Shown here: positions 25,648 to 33,467 of the stretch, piece after piece
Layout: each line of letters starts with the position of its first letter
How positions within the stretch are numbered: position 1 is the first letter of the stretch
From: Halosolutus halophilus
GTDB taxonomy: Archaea; Halobacteriota; Halobacteria; Halobacteriales; Natrialbaceae
Reading direction: 5' to 3'
DNA: 64,000 nucleotides
NCBI RefSeq assembly: GCF_022869805.1
Contig: NZ_CP094974.1
Span: 4,960,001 to 5,024,000 of the forward strand
Notes under the pieces: generated by a model
Databases searched by the model: none
What the model was told of the DNA's origin: nothing
What the model saw: only the letters and a program-made list of their open reading frames with translations
Translations under genes and position numbers: made by a program

Positions 25648-25842
25648 ATGGCGAGCAGAGACGACGTGACCAGAGTTCTCGCGTCCTGCGTCGAGTGCGG
25701 TTCCATCTACGCCGCGCGGCAGTGGCCAGACGGATCGGTTAAACTGATCGGACAGGAGGGGTGCAGTTGCGGCTCGACCGCGTTCGCCGTCATCGACGAC
25801 GCCGATGACCCCGGTTCGGAACCGTCGTCGAGCGGCGGCTAG
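25648..25842 (+). CDS. Small zinc-ribbon-like protein
   Basis: A 64-residue protein with CVECGSIY near residue 14 and CSCGSTAF near 39, two cysteine pairs spaced as in small zinc ribbons. The C-terminal 15 residues are Asp/Ser-rich and disordered. The A/T-poor region upstream contains ATACCATACC about 20-30 bases before ATG 25648. Such micro zinc-finger proteins are common in haloarchaea, with partners unknown. Confidence 0.75.
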   Translation: MASRDDVTRVLASCVECGSIYAARQWPDGSVKLIGQEGCSCGSTAFAVIDDADDPGSEPSSSGG

Positions 25843-25927
25843 CCGGTCGCCTCGACGTCTACCCGGACGATCGAGTCGGCCGATCGAGGACCACAGCTAC
25901 TTAGCTGTCAGCGCGTGAACCGTTCGT

Positions 25928-26320
25928 ATGGTCTCCCGCGAGAACCGCGTCATCCTCGGCTCGTTCCTCCTCTTCGTGGCCGTCGTCGCCGGTATCGCCT
26001 TCGCAGACCGCCGGCTGGGAGTCTCGATCGGCGACGCCCCGCTGGTCGGGTATCTTCTGCTCGCCGGCGTGGCGATCGTCCTCCCACAGCTCTACCTCGC
26101 GAGGACGGACGACGACGTCTCACCGCGATACCGGATCTGGTTCGCGACCGTCGCCGCGGTTGGCTTGGCGTTCTCGATCGTCTCGGACGCGACGGGGCTA
26201 CAGCGGGCGTCGATCTACGCCATCGCCGGGACCGTGTTCCTGGGAGCCGTCTGCTACGAGGTCGTCACCGGCTATCGGGCGGCGCGGACGGACGAGTCAC
26301 CGCTCGATTCCGGTGGGTGA
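25928..26320 (+). CDS. Four-helix membrane protein
   Basis: A 130-residue protein with hydrophobic helices at about 8-27, 38-58, 70-88 and 93-113, separated by short charged loops. No catalytic motif is recognised. It lies 52 bases before hmgA in the same direction and could be cotranscribed with it. Confidence 0.7.
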   Translation: MVSRENRVILGSFLLFVAVVAGIAFADRRLGVSIGDAPLVGYLLLAGVAIVLPQLYLARTDDDVSPRYRIWFATVAAVGLAFSIVSDATGLQRASIYAIAGTVFLGAVCYEVVTGYRAARTDESPLDSGG

Positions 26321-26372
26321 CGCGTCGCGACGATCAGCAACTGTTAGGACCCACGGCTGTCATGGCCAACCT

Positions 26373-27599
26373 ATGACGGACCCCCAGGACCTCGCCGATC
26401 GCGTCCGCGAGGGCGATCTCCGGATTCACGAACTCGAGGCGCACGCCGACGCAGACACCGCCGCCGAAGCCCGACGGCTGTTCGTCGAGCGCGAGACAGG
26501 CACCGATCTCGAGGCGATCGGCGACTACACCTTCCCGGCCGAAGCCGCGGAGCCGAACATCGAGAACATGATCGGGGCGGCCCAGGTCCCGATGGGCGTC
26601 GTCGGTCCCGTCCCCGTGGCGGGCGGCGCGGCCGACGGCGAGTACCACCTGCCGCTCGCAACCACGGAGGGCGCGTTGCTCGCGTCGGTCAACCGCGGGC
26701 TCTCGGTGATCCGCTCCGCGGGGGGTGCAGACGCTCGCGTCACGAAGAACGGGATGACCCGCGCGCCGGTGTTCCGGGTCGACGGCGTGGCCGAGGCGGC
26801 CGAGACGGTCGACTGGGTCGAGGGGAACGTCGACGCACTGCGCGAGGCCGCCGAGTCCACCACGAGCCACGGCGAACTGCTGGCCGTCGAACCCTACGTC
26901 GTCGGCGACTCCGTCTACCTGCGCTTCGCCTACGACACCAAGGACGCGATGGGGATGAACATGGCCACGATCGCGACCGAGGCGGCCTGCGAGGTCGTCG
27001 AGCGCGAAACCCCCGCCTCGCTCGTCGCCCTCTCGGGGAACCTCTGTTCGGACAAGAAACCTGCCGCGATCAACGCCGTCGAGGGCCGGGGCCGATCGGT
27101 CACCGCGGACGTCGTGATCCCCGGCGACGTCGTCGCGGATCGGCTGCACACCACGGCGGACGCGATCGTCGAGGCCAACACCCGTAAGAACCTCGTCGGG
27201 AGCGCCAAGGCGGGCAGCCTGGGCTTTAACGCTCACGCGGCGAACGTCGTCGGCGCGGCGTTCCTCGCGACCGGGCAAGACGAGGCCCAGGTCGTCGAGG
27301 GGGCGAACGCGATCACGACGATGGACGCTCGAGCGTCCGACGACGGGGGAACCGACCTCTACGCCAGCGTCTCGCTGGCCTCGCTCGAGGTCGGTACCGT
27401 CGGCGGCGGGACGAAACTCCCCACGCAGTCCGAGGCCCTCGACGTTCTCGGCCTCCGCGGCGGCGGCGATCCGCCGGGGTCGAACGCGGACGCGCTCGCC
27501 GAGATCGTCGCCGTCGGTGCGCTCGCCGGCGAACTCTCCCTGCTCGCCGCACTCGCGTCGAACCACCTCGCGAGCGCACACGAGGATCTCGGGCGGTAG
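26373..27599 (+). CDS. hmgA: Hydroxymethylglutaryl-CoA reductase (NADPH)
   Basis: A 408-residue class I enzyme that reduces HMG-CoA to mevalonate, the committed step for archaeal isoprenoid lipids. Signatures are ENMIGAAQVPMGVVGP (substrate loop), TTEGALLASVNRG (catalytic Glu), DAMGMNM (NADPH-binding), SDKKPAAIN (catalytic Lys) and the C-terminal NHLASAHEDLG, where His assists CoA release. Length fits halophilic HMG-CoA reductases, the well-known statin target. The start ATG 26373 comes just after CCAACCT; the frame upstream is not conserved. Confidence 0.97.
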   Translation: MTDPQDLADRVREGDLRIHELEAHADADTAAEARRLFVERETGTDLEAIGDYTFPAEAAEPNIENMIGAAQVPMGVVGPVPVAGGAADGEYHLPLATTEGALLASVNRGLSVIRSAGGADARVTKNGMTRAPVFRVDGVAEAAETVDWVEGNVDALREAAESTTSHGELLAVEPYVVGDSVYLRFAYDTKDAMGMNMATIATEAACEVVERETPASLVALSGNLCSDKKPAAINAVEGRGRSVTADVVIPGDVVADRLHTTADAIVEANTRKNLVGSAKAGSLGFNAHAANVVGAAFLATGQDEAQVVEGANAITTMDARASDDGGTDLYASVSLASLEVGTVGGGTKLPTQSEALDVLGLRGGGDPPGSNADALAEIVAVGALAGELSLLAALASNHLASAHEDLGR

Positions 27600-27630
27600 T
27601 CGTTTTCGGGGGTCCTCGTCTCTGTACTGG

Positions 27631-27987
27631 TCAGCCGGGCGCGTCGCCGCTCTCCCGCCGGGTCCGGATCGTCACGACCGCGACGTACGACCCGCCGGCG
27701 ACGAGCAGGAGCAAGCCGCCCGCGACCTGCCGGCCGCTGGCGGCGGTCGAGACCAGGAGGAGTCCGACTCCCGCGAGGGCGTACGCGCCGGCGAGGTCAC
27801 GCCGGCCGTAGGCCCCGTGGAGGATGGCAATCGCGAGGACGGTCAGGGCGAACGTTCCCGTCGCCAGCGTCGTCGTCTCGATCCCGAAGATCGACTGGCT
27901 GACGAGCGTGCCGTAGGCGAGGAACGCGACGGCGACGACCGTCCCGACGCCGATCGTCACTTCCTGCACGTCGACCGTTTCGTCCAT
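27631..27987 (-). CDS. Small four-helix membrane protein
   Basis: A 118-residue protein with helices at about 12-30, 38-58, 64-82 and 86-106, starting MDETVDVQEVTIGVG at ATG 27987. The frame opens further upstream, but that part is charged and not conserved in style. Convergent with hmgA with a 31-base gap. No function can be assigned. Confidence 0.7.
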   Translation of the reverse strand: MDETVDVQEVTIGVGTVVAVAFLAYGTLVSQSIFGIETTTLATGTFALTVLAIAILHGAYGRRDLAGAYALAGVGLLLVSTAASGRQVAGGLLLLVAGGSYVAVVTIRTRRESGDAPG

Positions 27988-28088
27988 GGGTGTCTCTGTC
28001 CCGTGGCGACCCAAAGCCCTGCCGTTCGATCGCTCACGGACCGACACGTCCCGGATCGTCACGCCGGGGACGACAGGCTACGCCGGGA

Positions 28089-28613
28089 CTACAGGCGGCG
28101 GTATCGGCCACGGCTCTCGCTCACCGCACCGCGTCTGGTGAGTTTCTCGAGGGCGTTCCTGACGTACGCGGCCGAGACGCCGCGTTCGCTCGCGTACTCG
28201 ACGATCTCGTCTTCCGTCGGCCGATCGAGGTCCGCGAGTGCCGCCTCGACGATTTCCTTCTTGCTGCCGCTGCGGTTCGGCCCGCGCGGATCCCGCTCGC
28301 CCGCGTCCGCGACCTCGTCGACGTCGAGGCCCGACTCGTCGAGGTACTCCTCGTCGTCGACGACGCCGTCCGCGACGTCGTCTTCGAGGGCCGCGAAGGA
28401 GTCCAGTTCGGCGAACGTCTCGCCCTCGCCCTGCCGGTTCGCCAGCATCGAAGCCCGGACCTCGCGAGCCTCGTCGGCGTCGTCGGTCTCGACGAACTTC
28501 TTGCGCTTCTCGTAGGCTTTCCGCGACCCACAGCGGGGACACTGCGTCGTCTCCGATCGACCCTCGATGAGCCAGAGGTGTGAACACTCGCTGCAGCCGA
28601 CGACGGCGTACAT
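28089..28613 (-). CDS. Zinc ribbon plus winged-helix protein (DUF5817-like)
   Basis: A 174-residue protein. Residues 1-40 form a zinc ribbon (CSECSHLW and CPRCGSRKAYEKR). A long acidic segment (about 60-110) follows, then a C-terminal helix-turn-helix (EIVEYASERGVSAAYVRNALEKLTRRG). The combination is typical of a haloarchaeal family labelled DUF5817 and suggests a DNA-binding or replication/transcription accessory role. Start ATG 28613. Confidence 0.8.
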   Translation of the reverse strand: MYAVVGCSECSHLWLIEGRSETTQCPRCGSRKAYEKRKKFVETDDADEAREVRASMLANRQGEGETFAELDSFAALEDDVADGVVDDEEYLDESGLDVDEVADAGERDPRGPNRSGSKKEIVEAALADLDRPTEDEIVEYASERGVSAAYVRNALEKLTRRGAVSESRGRYRRL

Positions 28614-28950
28614 GCCCCGAGATCCGGGCGGGCCGTAGTTCAAGGTTCGGCAAGCGCGGTGGAAGTGATCACGCACCGTCGCCGCGATCGTGTCGCCGAC
28701 CGGAACGTTTTCGGTATCTGACTGATACTGTCCGCCGATGCCAGTTCCCGAGGGACCGGTTAGCGGCGCGCTGCTACTGGACGGCATCGTCGTCGTATTT
28801 CTGCTCCTGTTCGTCGGCGTTCCGGCCGTTCTCCTGGCGACGTACTACGGCCTGGCGTCCGAAGTACGGTCCGATCGGGCGTCTCGGCTGCCACCGCGTC
28901 GCCGATCGCACTCCGGAAACTATGAGGGGCGCTACCCCGTGTCGAGACGT

Positions 28951-29289
28951 ATGGAACGCGTTCCCCTGTCCGACCTCGATCCGTCAGAAGCCGCCGACGG
29001 CGTTCACCTGGCGCTGATGGCGGGCACCGAATCGATGAACGTCCAGCACTTCGAGATCGAACCCGGCGCGACCGTCGAGGAACACAGCCACCCCCACGAG
29101 CAGACGGGGTTCATCTACGAGGGCGAACTGGTCTTTCTCACGGACGGCGAAGAGATCGTCTGCGAGCCCGGTGACTCCTACGCGATCCCGGGCGAGCAGC
29201 CCCACGCGGCCGAGAACCGGGGCGACGAGACGGTCCGCGGCATCGACATCTTCAGCCCGCCGCGCGAGAACCCGAACTGGCAGGCGTAG
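28951..29289 (+). CDS. Single-domain cupin protein
   Basis: A 112-residue cupin. Motif 1 is VEEHSHPHEQTGFIYEGEL, with His residues and Glu as metal ligands, and motif 2 is PGDSYAIPGEQPHAAEN with the last metal His. Such small cupins are sugar isomerase or dioxygenase-like; the role here is unknown. The same frame stays open back to ATG 28738 and would add a membrane helix. ATG 28951 is preferred because AAACTAT at 28917-28923 lies about 30 bases upstream, as in leaderless genes, and homologous cupins begin near MERVPLSDLDPS. Confidence 0.8.
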   Translation: MERVPLSDLDPSEAADGVHLALMAGTESMNVQHFEIEPGATVEEHSHPHEQTGFIYEGELVFLTDGEEIVCEPGDSYAIPGEQPHAAENRGDETVRGIDIFSPPRENPNWQA

Positions 29290-29410
29290 GGGGTCTCGGC
29301 ACGACCAGCCGTTCGCGTCGAGTGCATCGTCGCTCGTGATCGGTCGGCGTGGACGCCGGAACTATCTCTTTTAATATGTATATTCCAACGAGAACAACTC
29401 GGGGGAGGAT

Positions 29411-29462
29411 GCGATAAACTATAATCAAGTTTATAGTAGTGTAATAAAGAAAACATATATTC
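29411..29462 (+). promoter_or_regulatory. A/T-rich promoter with a palindromic operator candidate
   Basis: In very AT-rich DNA, ACTATAA (29418-29424) and TTATAGT (29431-29437) form an inverted repeat with a six-base spacer. ACATATATTC (29453-29462) lies about 30 bases before the CoA-transferase start and is a good TATA box. The palindrome sits just upstream, where an activator or repressor dimer would bind. Confidence 0.6.
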
Positions 29463-29487
29463 GTCAGGACGACGAACGCCTAGAACG

Positions 29488-30972
29488 ATGACAAACGATC
29501 GAATCGCGGACGGACTACCGGTCGTCTCGGCCGCCGACGCAGCGGCGTCGATACCGAACGAGGCGACCCTCTACACCGGCGGTATCGGCACGGGACCGAA
29601 GGAGTTGCCGCTCGCGCTCGCCCGCTCGGACCGAGACCTATCGCTGTCGATCATCAGCAGCGCCGACGCGGGCTTTCTCACAGACACGCAGGTCGTGGGC
29701 AGCGGCGGCGTCGACTTCCGGTATCCCTTCGCCGTCTGGCCGGATCATCGACAGGCGGCAAATGGGGGCGAACTGACGTTCGTCGACGACCACTTCTCCT
29801 CGATCTCCCGGACGGTCCAGCAGGACGTGTTCACACCCGAGTTCGGGTTCGACGGGCCGACCGTCGCCATCGTCGAAGCGGTGGCGGTCGACGACGACCG
29901 ATTCGTGCCGACGACGGCTATCGGAGCCATACCGACGTTCGTCGAACACGCGGATCGGGTGATCGTCGAGGTGAACGAAGCCGTTCCCCTCGCGGTCGGG
30001 GAGTTCCACGACGTCTACCGGCCCGGCACCCCGCCGCGAGATCCGATCCCGCTTTCCGCCCCCGACGACCGACTCGGCGATCGGTACGTCGAACTCCCCG
30101 ACGGTCCGGACGCCGTCGTCCGATCCGATCAGCCGCCGATGCCGTATCCGTTCCGCGATCTCACCGGGGACGAACGGGAGATCGCGGATGCGACCGTCGA
30201 TTTCCTCAAACGCGAGGTCGAGCGCAACCCCGCGTTCGAGGACCGACTGACAGTAGAGGTCGGCGTCGGTACGCTCGGCGACGAGATCATGCGTCGGCTG
30301 GACGGACTCGCCGCGCCGGGTCGTGAACTCGCGTACTACGGTGAAGTGATCCAGGACGGACTGCTCGAGTTGCTCGCCGACGGAACGCTCGAGGCCGCAA
30401 GCGGTACCGGGATCGTCATCTCTCAGAAGTGGATAGACCGACTGTACGACGAGGCAGAGACGTTCACTGACCGCCTTCGCGTTCGGCCCGTCGACGTCGC
30501 GAACGAGCCGTCGGTGATCCGACGGCTCGGCCTCGTCGGCATCAACAGCGCCGTCGAAGTCGACGTCTACGGCAACGCGAATTCCTCACACGTCCGGGGC
30601 TCACAGGTCCTTCAGGGGATCGGCGGGAGCGGCGACTTCGCACGGAACGCGCTCGTGTCGGTGATCGTTCTCCCCTCGACGGCTCGCGACGGTACCGTGT
30701 CGCGAATCGTCCCGATGGCAACCCACGTCGATCACCCGGATCACGACATCGACATCGTCGTGACGGAACAGGGCGTCACGGACCTTCGCGGACTCGGGCC
30801 GAGCGACCGCGCCGACCGGCTGATCGAGGAGTGTGCCCATCCCGCCTTCCGCGACGACCTCCGGGAGTACCTCGAGCGGGCGACCGCGGGGGACGATCCG
30901 GGCCATCTCCCACACGACCTGCAGACGGCGTTCGACCCGCTCGAACGGGAAGCTTCGCAGTTGAACAGGTAA
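29488..30972 (+). CDS. Acetyl-CoA hydrolase/CoA-transferase family protein
   Basis: A 494-residue class I CoA-transferase (AcH/Cat1 group), which moves CoA between carboxylic acids such as acetate and succinate, or hydrolyses acyl-CoA. The N-terminal domain contains YTGGIGTGPKELPLAL, and the C-terminal domain has INSAVEVDVYGNANSSHV with the likely catalytic Glu in EVDVYG, followed by GGSGDFARNA for CoA binding. It is monocistronic with an AT-rich promoter. The convergent HTH gene downstream may be its regulator. Donor and acceptor acids unknown. Confidence 0.88.
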   Translation: MTNDRIADGLPVVSAADAAASIPNEATLYTGGIGTGPKELPLALARSDRDLSLSIISSADAGFLTDTQVVGSGGVDFRYPFAVWPDHRQAANGGELTFVDDHFSSISRTVQQDVFTPEFGFDGPTVAIVEAVAVDDDRFVPTTAIGAIPTFVEHADRVIVEVNEAVPLAVGEFHDVYRPGTPPRDPIPLSAPDDRLGDRYVELPDGPDAVVRSDQPPMPYPFRDLTGDEREIADATVDFLKREVERNPAFEDRLTVEVGVGTLGDEIMRRLDGLAAPGRELAYYGEVIQDGLLELLADGTLEAASGTGIVISQKWIDRLYDEAETFTDRLRVRPVDVANEPSVIRRLGLVGINSAVEVDVYGNANSSHVRGSQVLQGIGGSGDFARNALVSVIVLPSTARDGTVSRIVPMATHVDHPDHDIDIVVTEQGVTDLRGLGPSDRADRLIEECAHPAFRDDLREYLERATAGDDPGHLPHDLQTAFDPLEREASQLNR

Positions 30973-31065
30973 TCGCCGAACGATTGCGGAGTCCTGCCAC
31001 CTCGACGCGCAGTCGATTCCGCCCAGACGTGGGAGAGGCGGTTCGGTTGAACGCGTGATCCGGAA

Positions 31066-31449
31066 TTAGCTATATTCCTCGATCGCGTCCCACTCGCGGG
31101 CCATGAGTTCGCGGACGCCGTGATCGAGAATTCCCTCACCGAGCGACGTCGCCCGGTAATAGGAATAGAGCCCGTCGGTGTCGGGTTCCTTGCGTTTTCG
31201 GTTCTCGACGAGACCGACGTCGACGAGTTCGTCGAGGTGGTAGTGGAGGACGTTCGACTCGACGTCGAGTCGGTCACGCAGTTCGCTCGCGCTTTGCGGT
31301 CCCGCCTCGACCAGCGCGTTCAGCACGCGAAACCGCGTCTCGTTCCCGATCGATCGCTGCATCGCGAGGTACTCTTCGAGCGAGAGGACGCTGTGTTCGG
31401 GCAGTAACTCGTCCCCCGATCGTCGTACGGAGCGCTCGGATTCGGCCAT
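31066..31449 (-). CDS. Winged-helix ArsR-like transcriptional regulator
   Basis: A 127-residue protein. The HTH spans about residues 35-95: IGNETRFRVLNALVEAG, then SASELRDRLDVESNVLHYHLDELVDVGLVENRKR, the pattern of ArsR/helix_turn_helix_20 family proteins. No metal-binding cysteines are present. The start ATG 31449 omits fifteen upstream residues that pass through its promoter. It lies between a CoA-transferase (convergent) and a DUF7509-like gene (divergent, 95-base gap). Confidence 0.85.
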   Translation of the reverse strand: MAESERSVRRSGDELLPEHSVLSLEEYLAMQRSIGNETRFRVLNALVEAGPQSASELRDRLDVESNVLHYHLDELVDVGLVENRKRKEPDTDGLYSYYRATSLGEGILDHGVRELMAREWDAIEEYS

Positions 31450-31510
31450 ACATCTATTTTGAATCCCCTCCTGTTTAAGCGTTCGCTGAGTCAAGAATCA
31501 CTGAAACAAC

Positions 31511-31523
31511 CCATATTTATATA
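31511..31523 (+). promoter_or_regulatory. TATA box for the DUF7509-like gene
   Basis: CCATATTTATATA is centred about 28 bases before ATG 31545, the standard leaderless geometry, and supports that start over an in-frame GTG at 31530. Confidence 0.6.
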
Positions 31524-31544
31524 CGGTCGGTGAGCACCCGAGGT

Positions 31545-32165
31545 ATGCGCGACCGGATCATCGACGAACTGGGTGATCTTCCACGATCGCGGTTTCTCGT
31601 CTACCTGATGGGCCCGTACGAGGCGTTCGACGTCGAGCGTGCGGTCGCAGACGTCGATCCCGACGCGATCCCCGAATCGGTCGATTTCGGGTCGCTCGTC
31701 GGGTCGGATCACGAACTCGGCCGGGACGAGGCGGCACTCGACCTGTTGCTGGACGTTCGCGACCATCTTCGGACGTCAGCGGGCGTCAATGCGTTCCTCG
31801 CGATCGACGTCGGTGTAGAGCTGTCCGAGATGGACGCCGCGAGCCAGAGCATCGCATTCGCCCGAGCGAGCAATGCGGTCGTGTACGTGGTCCCCGCCGT
31901 TGGCGACAACCTCGGTGTCGGAATCGAGGTCGGATCGGTCCTCGAGGCCCTTTTCAACGAGGAGACCGCGGCCCGCCGCCGCGAGCGGGTCATGTTCGTC
32001 CACGAGTCGGGCGTCCGCAGCGCGATGATCGCCGCCGTCCGTGATCGCTGGGAGGCACGGATCTACTCCTACGACGATCGGGCGGATCTGGAGCGCCAGC
32101 TCCGGTTGTTCGTGCGCGACCTCATTCGGAAGGAGCGAACGGGCGAGTTGCCGCGACTCGGGTAG
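31545..32165 (+). CDS. Haloarchaeal conserved protein (DUF7509-like)
   Basis: A 206-residue protein beginning MRDRIIDELGDLPRSRFLVYLMGPYEAFD. The alternating hydrophobic strands (FLVYLMGPY, NAFLAIDVGV, AVVYVVPAVG, RVMFVHESG) and helices suggest a Rossmann-like or TIR/nucleoside-2-deoxyribosyltransferase-like fold, with GPYEAFD resembling the nucleotide-binding start of such proteins. This similarity is inference. It matches a conserved haloarchaeal family of unknown role. Confidence 0.75.
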   Translation: MRDRIIDELGDLPRSRFLVYLMGPYEAFDVERAVADVDPDAIPESVDFGSLVGSDHELGRDEAALDLLLDVRDHLRTSAGVNAFLAIDVGVELSEMDAASQSIAFARASNAVVYVVPAVGDNLGVGIEVGSVLEALFNEETAARRRERVMFVHESGVRSAMIAAVRDRWEARIYSYDDRADLERQLRLFVRDLIRKERTGELPRLG

Positions 32166-32187
32166 CACTTCCGTTCAGTCGTGGGCG

Positions 32188-32619
32188 TCACTCCAGGGAC
32201 TTGCGCATCTCGACGTGGGGGATCCCCGCCTCCTCGAACTCCTCGCCGCGGCGTTCGTAGCCGAGCCGGCGGTAGAACTCGGCGGCGCGGGTCTGGGAGT
32301 GGAGTTTGAGCGCCGTCAGTCCCTGCTCGCGGGCCTCGTCTTCGACGGCGTCCATCAGCTCCCGGCCGATCCCCTCCTCGCGTCGCGACTCCAGGACGGC
32401 GACGCGTTCGACCTTGCCGAGTCCCGGTTCCGTCTCGCGGAGGCGGGCGGCCCCGATCGGTTCGCCCTCGTCGTAGGCGACGAAGTGAACCGACTCGTCC
32501 TCGTGCTCGTCGTACTCGATCGCCTCGTCGACGCCCTGTTCCTCGACGAACACCGTCTGTCGGACGTCGTAGGCGTCTTCTCGTTGCTCTTCCGAGTCGA
32601 CTGCGCGTACCTCGGCCAT
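32188..32619 (-). CDS. GNAT family N-acetyltransferase
   Basis: A 143-residue acetyltransferase. Strand 4 and the acetyl-CoA-binding loop read KVERVAVLESRREEGIGRELM (about 70-90), with the Q/RxxGxG/A signature as RREEGIG. The early VRQTVFVEEQGV segment is typical of the YjcF/ElaA-like branch. The C-terminal part has AAEFYRRLGYERRGEEFEEAGIPH. Likely substrates are small amines or protein N-termini; none can be assigned. Confidence 0.88.
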   Translation of the reverse strand: MAEVRAVDSEEQREDAYDVRQTVFVEEQGVDEAIEYDEHEDESVHFVAYDEGEPIGAARLRETEPGLGKVERVAVLESRREEGIGRELMDAVEDEAREQGLTALKLHSQTRAAEFYRRLGYERRGEEFEEAGIPHVEMRKSLE

Positions 32620-32708
32620 CGCGAGGGTGTAGGCAACGCCGTGCCGAGAGCGTTTCGACCCGTCCGCATCCCGTCCGGAAACGACGGGCGCACCTCACCG
32701 CCCGCGTC

Positions 32709-33227
32709 CTACGCCGTCGATCGATCGAGGACCGCTCGTACGTCAGCCGCGACGCCGTCCGTCCCCGCTTCCGGGGCCCGATCGAGCCAGAGGAGATCCG
32801 CCACGTCGTCACCGGCGAGGGTTGGTTCGTCCGCGATCGGCCGGCCGGTGACCGTGGCTCGGACGAGGACGTCGTACGTCGTCACGACCCGATTCGCGTG
32901 GTCGTCCTGTCTGAACTCGACGCGGCGAACGCGAACTGGCTCGTCGAGGCTCGCCTCGGCGCCGGTCGTCGTCGTGATCGCCCGTCGCCCAGCCGCGGCC
33001 CAGTCCTCGTCGGGGTCGACGGGAACGGCTGGCAGGGTCCACCCGCGGGCGCCGTCGCTCACCAGCAGTACCTCCCCGTCGTCGTTTGTGATCCCGACCG
33101 TCACGTGGTGTTCGAGTTCGCGCGCCGTCTCGAACTCCGATCGAGTACCGGTCCGCGTCTCGGTCTGGACGGCGACCTCGTCGCGATCGCACAGGGACTC
33201 CGGATCGAGGTCGAGACCGGATGTCAT
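32709..33227 (-). CDS. NUDIX-fold protein with a degenerate Nudix box
   Basis: A 172-residue protein. The fold is suggested by HHVTVGITNDDGEVLLVSDG and GWTLPAVPVDPDEDW followed by a helix. The canonical GX5EX7REUXEEXGU box is badly changed: the REUXEE part reads RRAITTTTGA, so the metal-binding glutamates are missing. Many haloarchaeal relatives share this loss and may bind nucleotides without hydrolysing them. Starts at ATG 33227. Confidence 0.75.
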   Translation of the reverse strand: MTSGLDLDPESLCDRDEVAVQTETRTGTRSEFETARELEHHVTVGITNDDGEVLLVSDGARGWTLPAVPVDPDEDWAAAGRRAITTTTGAEASLDEPVRVRRVEFRQDDHANRVVTTYDVLVRATVTGRPIADEPTLAGDDVADLLWLDRAPEAGTDGVAADVRAVLDRSTA

Positions 33228-33467
33228 GTGTGAGATGGGGGGATGCCGGGCCGAAAAGCTGCTGGTTTCGACCGCGGTGCGCGCCGACCGGGTACTGGTT
33301 CCTGCTCGACGTACTGCCGTCGAAGAACGAACGGAAATCTCGGCGGCACCGAGAGGGCACGAGAATAGTGTTCCGAGAGATAGAGCGCGGCGGTTCTGAC
33401 TGCTCGAAAACCGTCTACGACGGCCTTTCGATGCGTTCGGCGCGAGCCGAACGACCGAGAAGCGAGC

